NCBI RefSeq assembly: GCF_029623955.1
Contig: NZ_JARSBP010000003.1
Location: 558,001 to 622,000 of the forward strand
DNA length: 64,000 bases
Direction: 5' to 3'
Origin: Mycobacterium sp. 236(2023)
GTDB lineage: Bacteria > Actinomycetota > Actinomycetes > Mycobacteriales > Mycobacteriaceae
A program made the translations under genes and the position numbers. This document shows, piece after piece, positions 7,920 through 16,475 of this stretch. Position 1 is the stretch's first letter, and the number at the start of each line of letters is the position of its first letter. Under the pieces are notes generated by a model. That model worked only from the letters and a program-made list of their open reading frames with translations. It did not search any database and was not told the origin of the DNA.

Positions 7920-9515
7920 ATGAAACCACCGGTTCGGGCGGTCGCGGTCGCGGTGACACTGGCTCTGTTGGCCGGCTGTGGCTCGAACAGCACCGAATCT
8001 GCTGCGCCGAGCACGCCGTCGCTGGGCGATTTCTCGGACGTGCCGCCGCCGCTGGTTCCGGCGCTGCCGCTCCCGGAGAACGCGGTCGCCGACGCCGTGT
8101 CGAAGCTCGACGGTCTCGCCGAGGACCTGATGTCGAAGTCGGGGATTCCCGGGATGGCGATTGCTGTCGTCCACGAGGGAAAGACGGTGTACGCGAAGGG
8201 TTTCGGGGTCAAGAACAACACTTTGTCGGACGACCCCAGCAACAAGGTCGACCCTGACACGGTGTTCCAGCTGGCGTCGCTGTCGAAGCCGATCAGCGCG
8301 ACGGTGGTCGCCACGTTGGTCGGACAGAACCGGACGAGCTGGGACACCCCGATCGTGTCGCAGCTGCCCTGGTTCGCGCTGTCGGACCCCGCCGTGACAC
8401 AGATGCTCACCGTCGGCGACATGTTCTCGCACCGCTCCGGGCTGCCCGACCACGCCGGGGATCAGCTCGAGGACCTCGGATATGACCGGCGCCAGGTGCT
8501 CGAACGGCTCCGCCAGCTTCCGCTGAGCCAGTTCCGGACCTCCTACGCCTACACCAACTTCGGGCTGACCGCCGGTGCCGAGGCAGTGGCCACCGAGGCG
8601 GGGAAACCCTGGGAGGACCTGGCCGCCGAAACACTGTTCGGCCCCCTCGGCATGACGTCGACGAGCTATCAGTTCAGCGATTACGAGTCGCGGCCCGACC
8701 GCGCGGTCGGCCACATCCGCATCGACGACCGCTACGAACCCCGCTATGTGCGCAACGCGCAGGCGCAGTCGCCGGCGGGCGGGGTCAGTTCATCGGTCAA
8801 CGACATGACGCGGTGGATGGCGATGGTGCTCGCCGACGGCCAGCATGACGGCCGTCCGCTCATCGACCCGAAAGCGTTGCTGCCCGCGATCACCCAGCAG
8901 GTGGTCTCCGACCGCGCCTCAGAGCCGGCGATGAGGTCCGGGTTCTACGGGTACGGCTTCAACGTCGGTGTCACATCCGGTGCTCGCACCCAGCTGAGTC
9001 ATTCGGGCGCCTTCGAACTGGGCGCGGCCACCAATGTTCTGTTCCTTCCGTCGGCCGACGTCGCGATCGTCGCGCTGACCAACTCCACCCCGGCGGGCAT
9101 CCCCGAGACGCTGACCGCAGAGTTCGCCGATCTCGTGCAGTTCGGCCAGGTCCGCGAGGACTGGTATGCGTTGTACGGCAATGCCTTCGAGGAGATGGAC
9201 AAGCCCGTGGGTTCGCTGGTCGGGCAGCAGCGCCCCGTCGACGCGGAACCGCATGGCCCGTTCCCGTCGTACACGGGTGTGTACAACAACGACTACTGGG
9301 GTCCGGCGACGGTCACCGAACGAGACGGGGTGCTCGAGCTGGCTCTCGGCCCTCGCGGTGTTTTCAAGCTCCAGCCGTGGAACGGCAACGTCTTCACATT
9401 CCCGATCGCGTCCGAGAACGCCCCGCCCGGAACGGTTTCGACGGCGACCTTCGACGGGCCGAAGCTCACGCTGGAGTACTTCGACGCGGAGGGCAAAGGA
9501 GTGTTCTTGCGATGA
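7920..9515 (+). CDS. Serine beta-lactamase-fold lipoprotein (Rv0907-type)
   Basis: The 531-residue protein has a lipoprotein signal with lipobox LAGC and C20 as the expected lipidation site, so it should sit on the outer face of the membrane. The class C beta-lactamase/DD-peptidase fold is shown by SLSK at residues 120-123 (nucleophile S120, K123), YTN near residue 210 and a late HSGAFE segment. A C-terminal beta-rich domain follows. It may hydrolyse an ester or peptide in the envelope; beta-lactamase activity is not implied. It is the positional counterpart of Rv0907 (532 residues). Confidence 0.88.
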   Translation: MKPPVRAVAVAVTLALLAGCGSNSTESAAPSTPSLGDFSDVPPPLVPALPLPENAVADAVSKLDGLAEDLMSKSGIPGMAIAVVHEGKTVYAKGFGVKNNTLSDDPSNKVDPDTVFQLASLSKPISATVVATLVGQNRTSWDTPIVSQLPWFALSDPAVTQMLTVGDMFSHRSGLPDHAGDQLEDLGYDRRQVLERLRQLPLSQFRTSYAYTNFGLTAGAEAVATEAGKPWEDLAAETLFGPLGMTSTSYQFSDYESRPDRAVGHIRIDDRYEPRYVRNAQAQSPAGGVSSSVNDMTRWMAMVLADGQHDGRPLIDPKALLPAITQQVVSDRASEPAMRSGFYGYGFNVGVTSGARTQLSHSGAFELGAATNVLFLPSADVAIVALTNSTPAGIPETLTAEFADLVQFGQVREDWYALYGNAFEEMDKPVGSLVGQQRPVDAEPHGPFPSYTGVYNNDYWGPATVTERDGVLELALGPRGVFKLQPWNGNVFTFPIASENAPPGTVSTATFDGPKLTLEYFDAEGKGVFLR

Positions 9516-9534
9516 GCGCGTACGTGGCAACGAA

Positions 9535-9562
9535 ACTCGACTTTTGCAGACAAAGTGCGAGT
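9535..9562. repeat. Intergenic stem-loop before ctpE
   Basis: The arms ACTCGACTTT (9535-9544) and AAAGTGCGAGT (9552-9562) pair over most of their length around a 7-base loop. There is no T tract, so this is not a classical intrinsic terminator. It lies in the 91-base gap between the lipoprotein and ctpE and looks like one of the short palindromic intergenic elements scattered in mycobacterial genomes. Confidence 0.4.
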
Positions 9563-9606
9563 AGCTATCGGCAAAACTCGGATCTCGTGACCGGCGGTGC
9601 GTGCCG

Positions 9607-11994
9607 ATGAGCGCCCCAGTGATCACCGGACTCTCCGATGCCGAGGTCGCCCAGCGTGTCGCCGACGGTAAGACCAACGACGTCCCCACCCGCGCGGCCC
9701 GCAGTGTCTCGGAGATCATCCGCGGCAACGTCTTCACCCGCATCAACGCCATCCTCGGTGTGCTGTTCGTCATCGTGCTGTCGACCGGCTCGGTGATCAA
9801 CGGTGCTTTCGGTCTCCTGATCATCGCCAACAGCGCGATCGGCATCATTCAGGAACTGCGAGCCAAGCAGACGCTGGACAAGCTGGCCATCGTCGGGCAA
9901 GCGAAACCCTTGGTGCGCAGGCAGTCCGGAACAGTTCCGCTGAGCCCTAACGAGGTCGTCCTCGACGACGTCATCGAGCTCGGGCCCGGCGACCAGATCG
10001 TCGTCGACGGCGAAATCCTCGAGGAGGCCAACCTCGAAGTCGACGAATCACTGCTGACCGGTGAAGCCGACCCGATCGCGAAAGATGCCGGCGATCAGGT
10101 GATGTCGGGCAGCTTCGTCGTCGCCGGCAGCGGTGCTTACCGTGCTACCAAGGTCGGTCGCGAAGCGTATGCGGCCAAGCTTGCCGAGGAGGCCAGCAAG
10201 TTCACGCTGGTCAAATCCGAACTGCGCAGCGGCATCAACAAGATTCTGCAGTTCATCACCTACCTGCTGGTACCCGCAGGCGCCCTGATCATCTACACGC
10301 AGCTGTTCACCACCGACGCGGGATGGCGCGAATCGGTGCTGCGCATGGTCGGGGCGCTCGTGCCGATGGTGCCCGAAGGTCTGGTGCTGATGACGTCGAT
10401 CGCCTTCGCGGTTGGGGTCATCCGGTTGGGCCGCAGGCAGTGTCTGGTCAACGAACTGCCGGCCATCGAAGGGCTGGCCCGCGTCGACGTGGTCTGCGCC
10501 GACAAGACCGGAACGCTGACCGAGAACGGCATGAGGGTCAGCGACCTCAAGAATCTGGACGCGGCAGGGGTTGCGGATGTGCTGGCGCAACTCGCCGCCG
10601 ACGACGCTCGACCCAACGCCAGCATGGCGGCGATCGCCGAGGCCTACAAGATGCCGCCGGGATGGACCGCAACGGCCAGCGCGCCGTTCAAGTCGGCCAC
10701 CAAATGGAGTGGCACGTCCTATGGGGAGCACGGAAACTGGCTGATCGGCGCTCCGGACGTGCTGCTGGACCCGGCCTCGCCGGTCGCCGAGGAGGCGGAG
10801 CAGATCGGTGCCCAGGGTTTGCGGGTGCTGCTGCTCGGTTCGTGTGACTGCTCCGTCGACGACGCCAACGCACCGGGAACCGTGCACCCGGCCGCTCTGG
10901 TGGTGCTCGAACAGCGGGTCCGCCCTGATGCCCGGGACACCTTGGATTACTTTGCCTCGCAGAAGGTCTCGATCAAGGTCATCTCCGGCGACAACGCGGT
11001 GTCGGTCGGGGCGGTGGCGGGTTCGCTCGGCCTCGAGGGTGAGACGATGGACGCCCGCAGGTTGCCCGACCGGCCTGATGAACTCGCCGACACGCTCGAG
11101 GAGTACACGACGTTCGGCCGGGTCCGGCCGGACCAGAAGCGGGCGATGGTGCACGCGTTGCAGTCCCGCGGACATACCGTCGCGATGACCGGGGACGGCG
11201 TCAACGACGTCCTCGCGCTCAAGGACGCTGACATCGGGGTCGCGATGGGTTCCGGAAGCTCCGCGTCCCGCGCGGTCGCGCAGATCGTGTTGCTGGACAA
11301 CAAGTTCGCCACTCTGCCCTATGTCGTGGGTGAGGGCCGCCGGGTCATCGGCAACATCGAGCGCGTCTCGAATCTGTTCCTCACCAAGACCGTCTACTCG
11401 GTGCTGCTTGCTGTCCTCGTCGGGCTGGCGGGGTTGTCGGCGAAGATCTTCGGCACCGACCCACTGCTCTTCCCGTTCCAGCCCATCCACGTCACGATCG
11501 CGGCCTGGTTCACGATCGGGATCCCGGCGTTCGTGCTGTCGCTGGCTCCGAACAACGAACGCGCCCATCCCGGGTTCGTGCGCCGGGTGATGACGTCGGC
11601 GCTCCCGTCCGGTCTCGTCGTCGGCGTCGCGACGTTCACCTCCTACCTGGTGGCCTACCAGGGCCGCGCAGCCACCGAGACCGAGCAGACGCAGGCGTCG
11701 ACCGCGGCGCTGATTACGCTGCTGGTGGCCGCGGTGTGGGTGCTGGCCGTCGTGGCCCGTCCCTACGAGTGGTGGCGCGTGGCGCTGGTCGCGGTCTCAG
11801 GCTTGGCTTACGTCGTCATCTTCAGCATCCCGGTGGCGCGCGAGTTGTTCATCCTGGACCCGTCGAATGCCGCGACGACGACGGCGGCGCTGGGAATCGG
11901 GCTTGCCGGGGCCGTCGCTATCGAGGTGATCTGGTGGGTGCAGGGCCGTGTGCTGGGCGAACAGCGCAGATTGTGGCGCTCCCGCGAAGGGTAG
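9607..11994 (+). CDS. ctpE: P-type cation-transporting ATPase CtpE
   Basis: The 795-residue P-type ATPase matches M. tuberculosis CtpE (Rv0908) closely in sequence and position. Visible elements are the actuator motif LTGEADP, the phosphorylation site DKTGTLT with D near residue 299, the hinge motif [15 protein letters not shown], and about ten membrane segments including [16 protein letters not shown]. CtpE in M. smegmatis has been reported to take up Ca2+, and I assume the same substrate. I prefer ATG 9607 over the in-frame GTG 9601 because the alignment to Rv0908 begins there; neither has a strong ribosome site. Confidence 0.93.
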   Translation: MSAPVITGLSDAEVAQRVADGKTNDVPTRAARSVSEIIRGNVFTRINAILGVLFVIVLSTGSVINGAFGLLIIANSAIGIIQELRAKQTLDKLAIVGQAKPLVRRQSGTVPLSPNEVVLDDVIELGPGDQIVVDGEILEEANLEVDESLLTGEADPIAKDAGDQVMSGSFVVAGSGAYRATKVGREAYAAKLAEEASKFTLVKSELRSGINKILQFITYLLVPAGALIIYTQLFTTDAGWRESVLRMVGALVPMVPEGLVLMTSIAFAVGVIRLGRRQCLVNELPAIEGLARVDVVCADKTGTLTENGMRVSDLKNLDAAGVADVLAQLAADDARPNASMAAIAEAYKMPPGWTATASAPFKSATKWSGTSYGEHGNWLIGAPDVLLDPASPVAEEAEQIGAQGLRVLLLGSCDCSVDDANAPGTVHPAALVVLEQRVRPDARDTLDYFASQKVSIKVISGDNAVSVGAVAGSLGLEGETMDARRLPDRPDELADTLEEYTTFGRVRPDQKRAMVHALQSRGHTVAMTGDGVNDVLALKDADIGVAMGSGSSASRAVAQIVLLDNKFATLPYVVGEGRRVIGNIERVSNLFLTKTVYSVLLAVLVGLAGLSAKIFGTDPLLFPFQPIHVTIAAWFTIGIPAFVLSLAPNNERAHPGFVRRVMTSALPSGLVVGVATFTSYLVAYQGRAATETEQTQASTAALITLLVAAVWVLAVVARPYEWWRVALVAVSGLAYVVIFSIPVARELFILDPSNAATTTAALGIGLAGAVAIEVIWWVQGRVLGEQRRLWRSREG

Positions 11995-12003
11995 TTTGAG
12001 GTC

Positions 12004-12315
12004 ATGGGATTTCTGGACAAGGCCAAAGATCTACTCTCCAAGAACGCCGACAAGGTCGACACCGTGATCAATAAGGCGGGTGACCTCGTCGACAAGAAGA
12101 CGCAGGGCAAGTACGCCTCGACCGTGGACAAGGTGCAGGAAGCGGCGAAGAAGGCCGTCGCGGACCAGAGGAATCAGGGCCCGCAGGTGTCACCGGACCA
12201 GCAGTCGGGCCAGGTTCCGCCGGCCTCGCCGCCTCCGACGACACCTCCGCCTCCCGCGACGCCGCCGCCACCTCCGCCGCCGCAGGCACCGCCGACTGCG
12301 CCCCCGACCTCGTAG
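12004..12315 (+). CDS. Rv0909-type antitoxin, with proline-rich tail
   Basis: The product is a 103-residue small protein. Residues 1-52 (GFLDKAKDLLSKNADKVD and following) form a lysine-rich amphipathic helix pair like the 59-residue Rv0909 antitoxin of M. tuberculosis. The rest is a Pro/Thr-rich tail with runs of PPPP that Rv0909 lacks. The next gene, four bases downstream, matches the partner toxin Rv0910, so the pair is conserved. In M. tuberculosis screens this pair behaved as antitoxin and toxin; the mechanism is unclear. Confidence 0.85.
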   Translation: MGFLDKAKDLLSKNADKVDTVINKAGDLVDKKTQGKYASTVDKVQEAAKKAVADQRNQGPQVSPDQQSGQVPPASPPPTTPPPPATPPPPPPPQAPPTAPPTS

Positions 12316-12318
12316 GGC

Positions 12319-12750
12319 ATGGCGAAGCTTTCCGTCTCGGTCGACGTTCCGCTCCCGCCCGAGAAGGCGTGGGATGCCGCGTCGGACCTGTCCCGGTTCA
12401 AGGAATGGCTGTCCATTCACCGCGTGTGGCGTTCGACGCTGCCCGACGTCATCGCCAAGGGCACCGAAGTCGACTCGATCGTCGAGGTCAAAGGCATGAT
12501 GGTTCGGATGCACTGGACTGTCGTGCACTACCGGCCGCCGGAGTCTCTGACGCTCAACGGTGACGGCAAGGGCGGCGTCAAGGTCAAGATGATGGGCAAG
12601 ATCAAGCCGTCGGGAGACGGTTCAACCGTCACCTTCGACGTCCACCTCGGCGGCCCGGCGCTGTTCGGCCCGATCGGGATCGTCGTGGCCTCCGCGCTGA
12701 AGGGCGACATCCAGGAGTCGCTGAACCGCTTCAAGGCGGTCTTTTCTTGA
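12319..12750 (+). CDS. Rv0910-type toxin, SRPBCC (polyketide cyclase-like) fold
   Basis: The 143-residue protein starts as a typical SRPBCC/START-like domain (AKLSVSVDVPLPPEKAWDAA) and keeps the fold to its C-terminal helix. It matches Rv0910, reported as the toxin of the Rv0909-Rv0910 pair. The fold binds hydrophobic ligands, so toxicity through lipid or ligand binding is possible but unproven. It lies immediately after the antitoxin-like gene and before a long inverted repeat. Confidence 0.88.
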   Translation: MAKLSVSVDVPLPPEKAWDAASDLSRFKEWLSIHRVWRSTLPDVIAKGTEVDSIVEVKGMMVRMHWTVVHYRPPESLTLNGDGKGGVKVKMMGKIKPSGDGSTVTFDVHLGGPALFGPIGIVVASALKGDIQESLNRFKAVFS

Positions 12751-12752
12751 CC

Positions 12753-12812
12753 GCGAGCAGACGCAAACTCACCTGTTTCGGCCCCGAATCGTGTGACTTT
12801 GTGTCTGCTCGC
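12753..12812. repeat. 60-base inverted repeat (mycobacterial intergenic palindrome)
   Basis: The arm GCGAGCAGACGCAAA (12753-12767) pairs with TTTGTGTCTGCTCGC (12798-12812), with one G-T mismatch over 15 bases. The interior folds again (TTCGG against CCGAA). The element fills most of the 73-base gap between the Rv0910-type toxin and the methyltransferase at 12824. It may terminate or insulate transcription, or be a mobile palindromic unit. No T tract follows. Confidence 0.6.
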
Positions 12813-12823
12813 CGGAGGAACTC

Positions 12824-14053
12824 GTGAGCACTGTCGCCGGTCGGCTTGCCGCGGCGGTCCGCGATCTCGTCGGGATCGAGCTGCCGGTGCGGATCCGGGC
12901 GTGGGACGGTTCGGAGGCGGGCCCGGCCGACGGGCCCGTGCTTGTCATCCGGTCGAGGCGTGCACTGCGCCGACTGATGTGGTCGCCGGGGGAGATGGGG
13001 CTGGCGCGGGCCTATGTGACGGGCGATCTCGATGTCGACGGTGACCTCGCCGACGGGTTCCGGCGCGCGTGGAAGGTGGCCCGTGACCACTCGGTCGCCC
13101 CGTCATTGTCGTTGCGCGACAAGCTTTCTGCTGTAGTCGTGGCCGCGCGGCTGGGAGTGATCGGCCCGCCGCCGAAGCCTCCCGCTTCGGAGGCGCGGCT
13201 GTCGGGCCGGTTGCACACCCGTCGCCGCGACCGCGACGCCATCGCGCACCACTACGATCTGTCCAACGAGTTTTACGAGCTGCTGCTCGACGAGCACATG
13301 GCCTACTCGTCGGCGTACTTCGAGCATCCGGACCAGGCGCTCCATGACGCGCAAACCGCGAAGCTCGATCTGGTCTGTCGCAAACTGAAACTTCAGCCGG
13401 GGCAACGCCTTCTCGACGTCGGCTGCGGCTGGGGTTCGATGATCCTGCACGCGGCCCGCGAGTACGGCGTGCACGCGACAGGTATCACGCTGTCGGCGCA
13501 GCAACGCGAGTTCATCACCGAACGCGTTGCGCAGCAGGGTCTTTCGGATCGCATCGAGGTGCGTCTGCAGGATTACCGGGAGCTTCCGGAGGAGGGGGAG
13601 TTCGACGCCGTCAGCTCGATCGAGATGGGCGAACACGTCGGCGAGGGCAACTACGGTCTGTACACCGCCATCATGTTCGACGCGCTGAAACCCGGCGGTT
13701 CGCTTCTCCTGCAGCAGATGTCGAGGAGGGCCGACGCCGCACCGGGCGGCGGTGCGTTCATCGAGTCCTACATCGCCCCGGACATGCACATGCGCCCGCT
13801 GTGGCAGACGCTGCGGTTCCTTCAGGACACCGGGTTCGAGATCCGCGACGTGCAGGCGATGCGCGAGCATTACGTGAGCACCGTCGACCGGTGGATCGAC
13901 ACGTTCGAGGACCGCTACGGCGAGTTCGTCGCGCTGCTCGGCGAAGAGACCGCGCGGGTCTGGCGGCTCTACCTCGTCGGCGGCGGGCTCGCCTTCGAGG
14001 AAGGCCGCATGGGTGTGGACCAGATCCTGGCGTGCCGCCCGACCACGGAGTAA
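12824..14053 (+). CDS. SAM-dependent fatty-acid methyltransferase, UfaA1/CFA-synthase family
   Basis: The 409-residue protein from GTG 12824 has the long N-terminal region of cyclopropane-fatty-acyl-phospholipid synthases, then HHYDLSNEFYELLL near residue 142 and the SAM-binding motif LDVGCGWGS near residue 197. The class I methyltransferase fold runs to the end. UfaA1 (Rv0447c) methylates oleate toward tuberculostearate; length and motifs fit that branch better than the ~290-residue mycolate synthases. The alkene substrate is inferred. It converges with the reductase ending at 14054 with no gap. Confidence 0.85.
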   Translation: MSTVAGRLAAAVRDLVGIELPVRIRAWDGSEAGPADGPVLVIRSRRALRRLMWSPGEMGLARAYVTGDLDVDGDLADGFRRAWKVARDHSVAPSLSLRDKLSAVVVAARLGVIGPPPKPPASEARLSGRLHTRRRDRDAIAHHYDLSNEFYELLLDEHMAYSSAYFEHPDQALHDAQTAKLDLVCRKLKLQPGQRLLDVGCGWGSMILHAAREYGVHATGITLSAQQREFITERVAQQGLSDRIEVRLQDYRELPEEGEFDAVSSIEMGEHVGEGNYGLYTAIMFDALKPGGSLLLQQMSRRADAAPGGGAFIESYIAPDMHMRPLWQTLRFLQDTGFEIRDVQAMREHYVSTVDRWIDTFEDRYGEFVALLGEETARVWRLYLVGGGLAFEEGRMGVDQILACRPTTE

Positions 14054-14716
14054 CTACAGGACGAAAGACGCCAGGGCGGCGTCGATCTCGGTGTCTCCGG
14101 AGATGACGTCGAACGTCGTGCCCGCGGTCTGCGGTGCATCCAGCACCGCGACCAGCACGGCGGCGACGTCTGCGCGGGGGATGGCGCCGCGGCCGGTGTG
14201 CTCGGCGATCGTCACCTGCCCGGTGGCGTCGTCGTCGGTGAGCTGCCCCGGACGCACGATGGTTGCGAGAAGCGCTGCGCGCGAACGGATCACATCGTCG
14301 GCGGCACCTTTGGCGCGCAAGTAGGTGGTGAAGACGTCCTCGTCGGGTTCGACGGGGAGGTCGGCGTCGGCGCCCATCGCCGAGATCATCACGTACCGCT
14401 CGACACCCGCGGCCTCTGCCGCGTCGGCGAGCAGGATCGCTGCGTCGCGGTCTACGGTCTCCTTGCGGGCCGCGCCGCTGCCCGGTCCCGCCCCCGCGGC
14501 GAAGATCACCGCGTCTGCGCCCCGCAGGTGTGTGGACACCACACCGTTGGTGGTGTTCTCCAGATCGACCACAATCGGCTCGGCGCCTGCCACGCGCAGT
14601 TCGTCGGCATGGTCAGGGTTGCGGATGAACCCGGCGACCGAGTCGCCTCGGGCCGACAGCAGCCGTTCGGTGATCAACGCGATCTTGCCGTGTCCTCCGG
14701 CGATGACGACCCGCAT
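14054..14716 (-). CDS. Atypical SDR/NAD(P)-binding protein (NmrA-like)
   Basis: The 220-residue protein opens with MRVVIAGGHGKIALITERLL, a Rossmann GGHGKIA nucleotide motif, and has the sugar-epimerase-like core of atypical SDRs (ADAVIFAAGAGPGSG; ERYVMISAMGA). It may reduce a quinone or carbonyl, or sense NADP(H). It is the last gene of the long minus-strand train, five bases after the ERG2-like gene, so it is probably cotranscribed. Substrate unknown. Confidence 0.85.
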   Translation of the reverse strand: MRVVIAGGHGKIALITERLLSARGDSVAGFIRNPDHADELRVAGAEPIVVDLENTTNGVVSTHLRGADAVIFAAGAGPGSGAARKETVDRDAAILLADAAEAAGVERYVMISAMGADADLPVEPDEDVFTTYLRAKGAADDVIRSRAALLATIVRPGQLTDDDATGQVTIAEHTGRGAIPRADVAAVLVAVLDAPQTAGTTFDVISGDTEIDAALASFVL

Positions 14717-14721
14717 GCGGC

Positions 14722-15288
14722 CTACTTTCTTCGGCGCCGCACCAGCTTCGCGAACTCCACTGTCGAGCGGCGCACCGATTCGAACTCGAGCGACACGAAC
14801 AATGTATCCACCATTGCAAACGGAAGCGTGGTGGCGACCGCACCGCGTCCGTATTCGAGGTGCCACGAGCCCGGGTGGATGGTCAGCCCGCGGGCGTGGC
14901 CCCGCTCCAGGCAGGTGCGCTCGCCGGGCAGCAGCGCCGGCAGCGCCGTGGTGTCGTCGGATTCCAGGTCGTAGGAGTCGATCTGTCCGGCCAGCAGGAA
15001 CTTGTGGATGTCGACGTGCTTGTATCTACCGGAGAAACCCTGTGTGCCCGTGGGGGATCCGAAGATCACGAGGTACTCGCGCGGGGTGAAGTACAGAAAC
15101 CGGACCTTGCCGAGGACGCCGCCGGCCTTGCTGCCGACCCAGCGCCCCGGAGCATCGTCGACCAAGTCGGGGTACTCGGCCGCGAGCAGCTCGACCGTGC
15201 GGGTGATCAGCTCGCCGTTCTCCAGCGGCAGGCCGACCACTTGCTCGGCCACACCGTGCAGCACGTCAGGATCGATCTTGTACTTCAT
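14722..15288 (-). CDS. ERG2 / sigma-1 receptor family protein (sterol C8-C7 isomerase-like)
   Basis: The 188-residue protein carries the hallmark core of the ERG2/sigma-1 receptor family: YLVIFGSPTGTQGFSGRY in the middle and, near the C-terminus, WHLEYGRG, LPFAMVDTLFVSLEF. Eukaryotic members isomerise the sterol C8 double bond (ERG2) or bind hydrophobic ligands and sterols (sigma-1). The eukaryotic N-terminal membrane helix is missing, so this looks soluble or peripheral. Its ATG overlaps the P450 stop by one base, tying it to oxidation of a hydrophobic, perhaps polycyclic or terpenoid, compound. Family call is firm on motifs; reaction is inference. Confidence 0.85.
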   Translation of the reverse strand: MKYKIDPDVLHGVAEQVVGLPLENGELITRTVELLAAEYPDLVDDAPGRWVGSKAGGVLGKVRFLYFTPREYLVIFGSPTGTQGFSGRYKHVDIHKFLLAGQIDSYDLESDDTTALPALLPGERTCLERGHARGLTIHPGSWHLEYGRGAVATTLPFAMVDTLFVSLEFESVRRSTVEFAKLVRRRRK

Positions 15289-16475
15289 CAGTCGAACTCC
15301 AGGGGCAGGCTCGTCGGGCCGCTGAGACCCAGTAGCGGTTTCCACGGCACCGCGCCCGCGGTGCGCGGGTTCGGGAGCCGTCGCGCCAAGATCGTCAGGG
15401 CTTCGGCAAGCTCGAGCCGGGCAAGGTGGGCGCCGAGGCAATAGTGCACGCCGCCGCCGAAGGTCAGGATCGGGGGTGGCTCGTCGCGGGTGATGTCGAA
15501 ACGGGTCGGGTCGTCGTACACCGCGGGGTCCCGGTTGGCGGCGTAGGTGTTGACGAGGATGAATGTGCCTGCGGAGAAATGGTGTTCCCCGATCTCGACG
15601 TCGGCCGCCGCGCTGCGCACGGTGCTGCACATCGACGGCGAGTGCCGCATCGTCTCCTCGACGGTGCGCATCGCCAGCTCGGGGCGCTCGCGGAGCAGCT
15701 TCCACTGCTCGGGATGCTCGCACAGCACCTGCATCGACGCGGCGAGCTGGCTGCGGGTGGTGTCTGTTCCCGCGACGAGGATCGAGAACGCCAGCATGCG
15801 CAGTTCGGCAGCGTTCAACCGGTCGCCGCCGTCCTCGATCCGGATCAGATCGGACAGCAGATCGTCGGTGAGGTGGCGCCGGCGGTCGGCAACCATCCCG
15901 TCGATGTAGTCGTCGAACTCACCCCACGCTTTCAGCACGACCGGCTCCTCCTCGACGAGGTTGCAGTCGAAGCTGACGATCTTGAAGATGTCTTCTGCCC
16001 ACCGCGAGAACTGCTGCCAGTCCTCGCGGGGCGCTCCGAGAAGCGCGCAGATGATCGGGATCGGGTACGGGCGGGCGATGTCGGCGACGAACTCGCAGTG
16101 CCCCCTGTCCTGGACAGCGTCGACCAGCTCGTTCATGACGCTGTGGATCGCGTCCTGCATGCGCGCCGTCGCGCGCGGTGTGAAGGCCCGCGACACCAGG
16201 CTGCGCAGCCTCCGGTGTTCGTCGCCCTCCATGTTCAGGATGCTTCGGGTCACCCTGTCCCACAACGGCCCTGAGGTGATGCCGTGCGCGGACAGATGGA
16301 TGCCCGGAGGGATCACGAACCGCGGATCGCGCAGCACGGTGCGGGCCATCTCGTAGGAGAGCACCTCGGGGCCGATCGGGCCGAGCGCCACAGGGGCGAT
16401 CTTCTGGGCCGCCCGGAACTGCGGGTAGATCTGCTGCGGGGTGTCGGTGAGCCCGTAGTCGAGGGTCACGCTCAT
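15288..16475 (-). CDS. Cytochrome P450 (third in operon)
   Basis: The 395-residue bacterial P450 has the I-helix oxygen-activation motif AGTDTTR, the K-helix ETMR (ExxR) and the heme-ligand motif FGGGVHYCLGAHLAR with C346. No fused reductase or ferredoxin domain is present, and no ferredoxin gene is seen in the operon, so electrons must come from elsewhere. The start overlaps the stop of the upstream P450 by four bases (ATGA). Monooxygenation of a hydrophobic substrate is expected; which one is not visible. Confidence 0.92.
   Translation of the reverse strand: MSVTLDYGLTDTPQQIYPQFRAAQKIAPVALGPIGPEVLSYEMARTVLRDPRFVIPPGIHLSAHGITSGPLWDRVTRSILNMEGDEHRRLRSLVSRAFTPRATARMQDAIHSVMNELVDAVQDRGHCEFVADIARPYPIPIICALLGAPREDWQQFSRWAEDIFKIVSFDCNLVEEEPVVLKAWGEFDDYIDGMVADRRRHLTDDLLSDLIRIEDGGDRLNAAELRMLAFSILVAGTDTTRSQLAASMQVLCEHPEQWKLLRERPELAMRTVEETMRHSPSMCSTVRSAAADVEIGEHHFSAGTFILVNTYAANRDPAVYDDPTRFDITRDEPPPILTFGGGVHYCLGAHLARLELAEALTILARRLPNPRTAGAVPWKPLLGLSGPTSLPLEFD

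Noticed and set aside
6023-8422. Open frame of 799 codons on the minus strand
   Set aside because: It is antisense to echA6, the MBL-fold gene and part of the lipoprotein gene, all of which have clear homologues; the translation is Arg/Pro/His-rich shadow of high-GC coding DNA.
9535-9562. Rho-independent terminator before ctpE
   Set aside because: A hairpin exists but no T tract follows; kept only as a repeat-like stem-loop.
10048-11568. 506-codon minus-strand frame
   Set aside because: Lies wholly inside ctpE on the opposite strand and has no recognisable domain.
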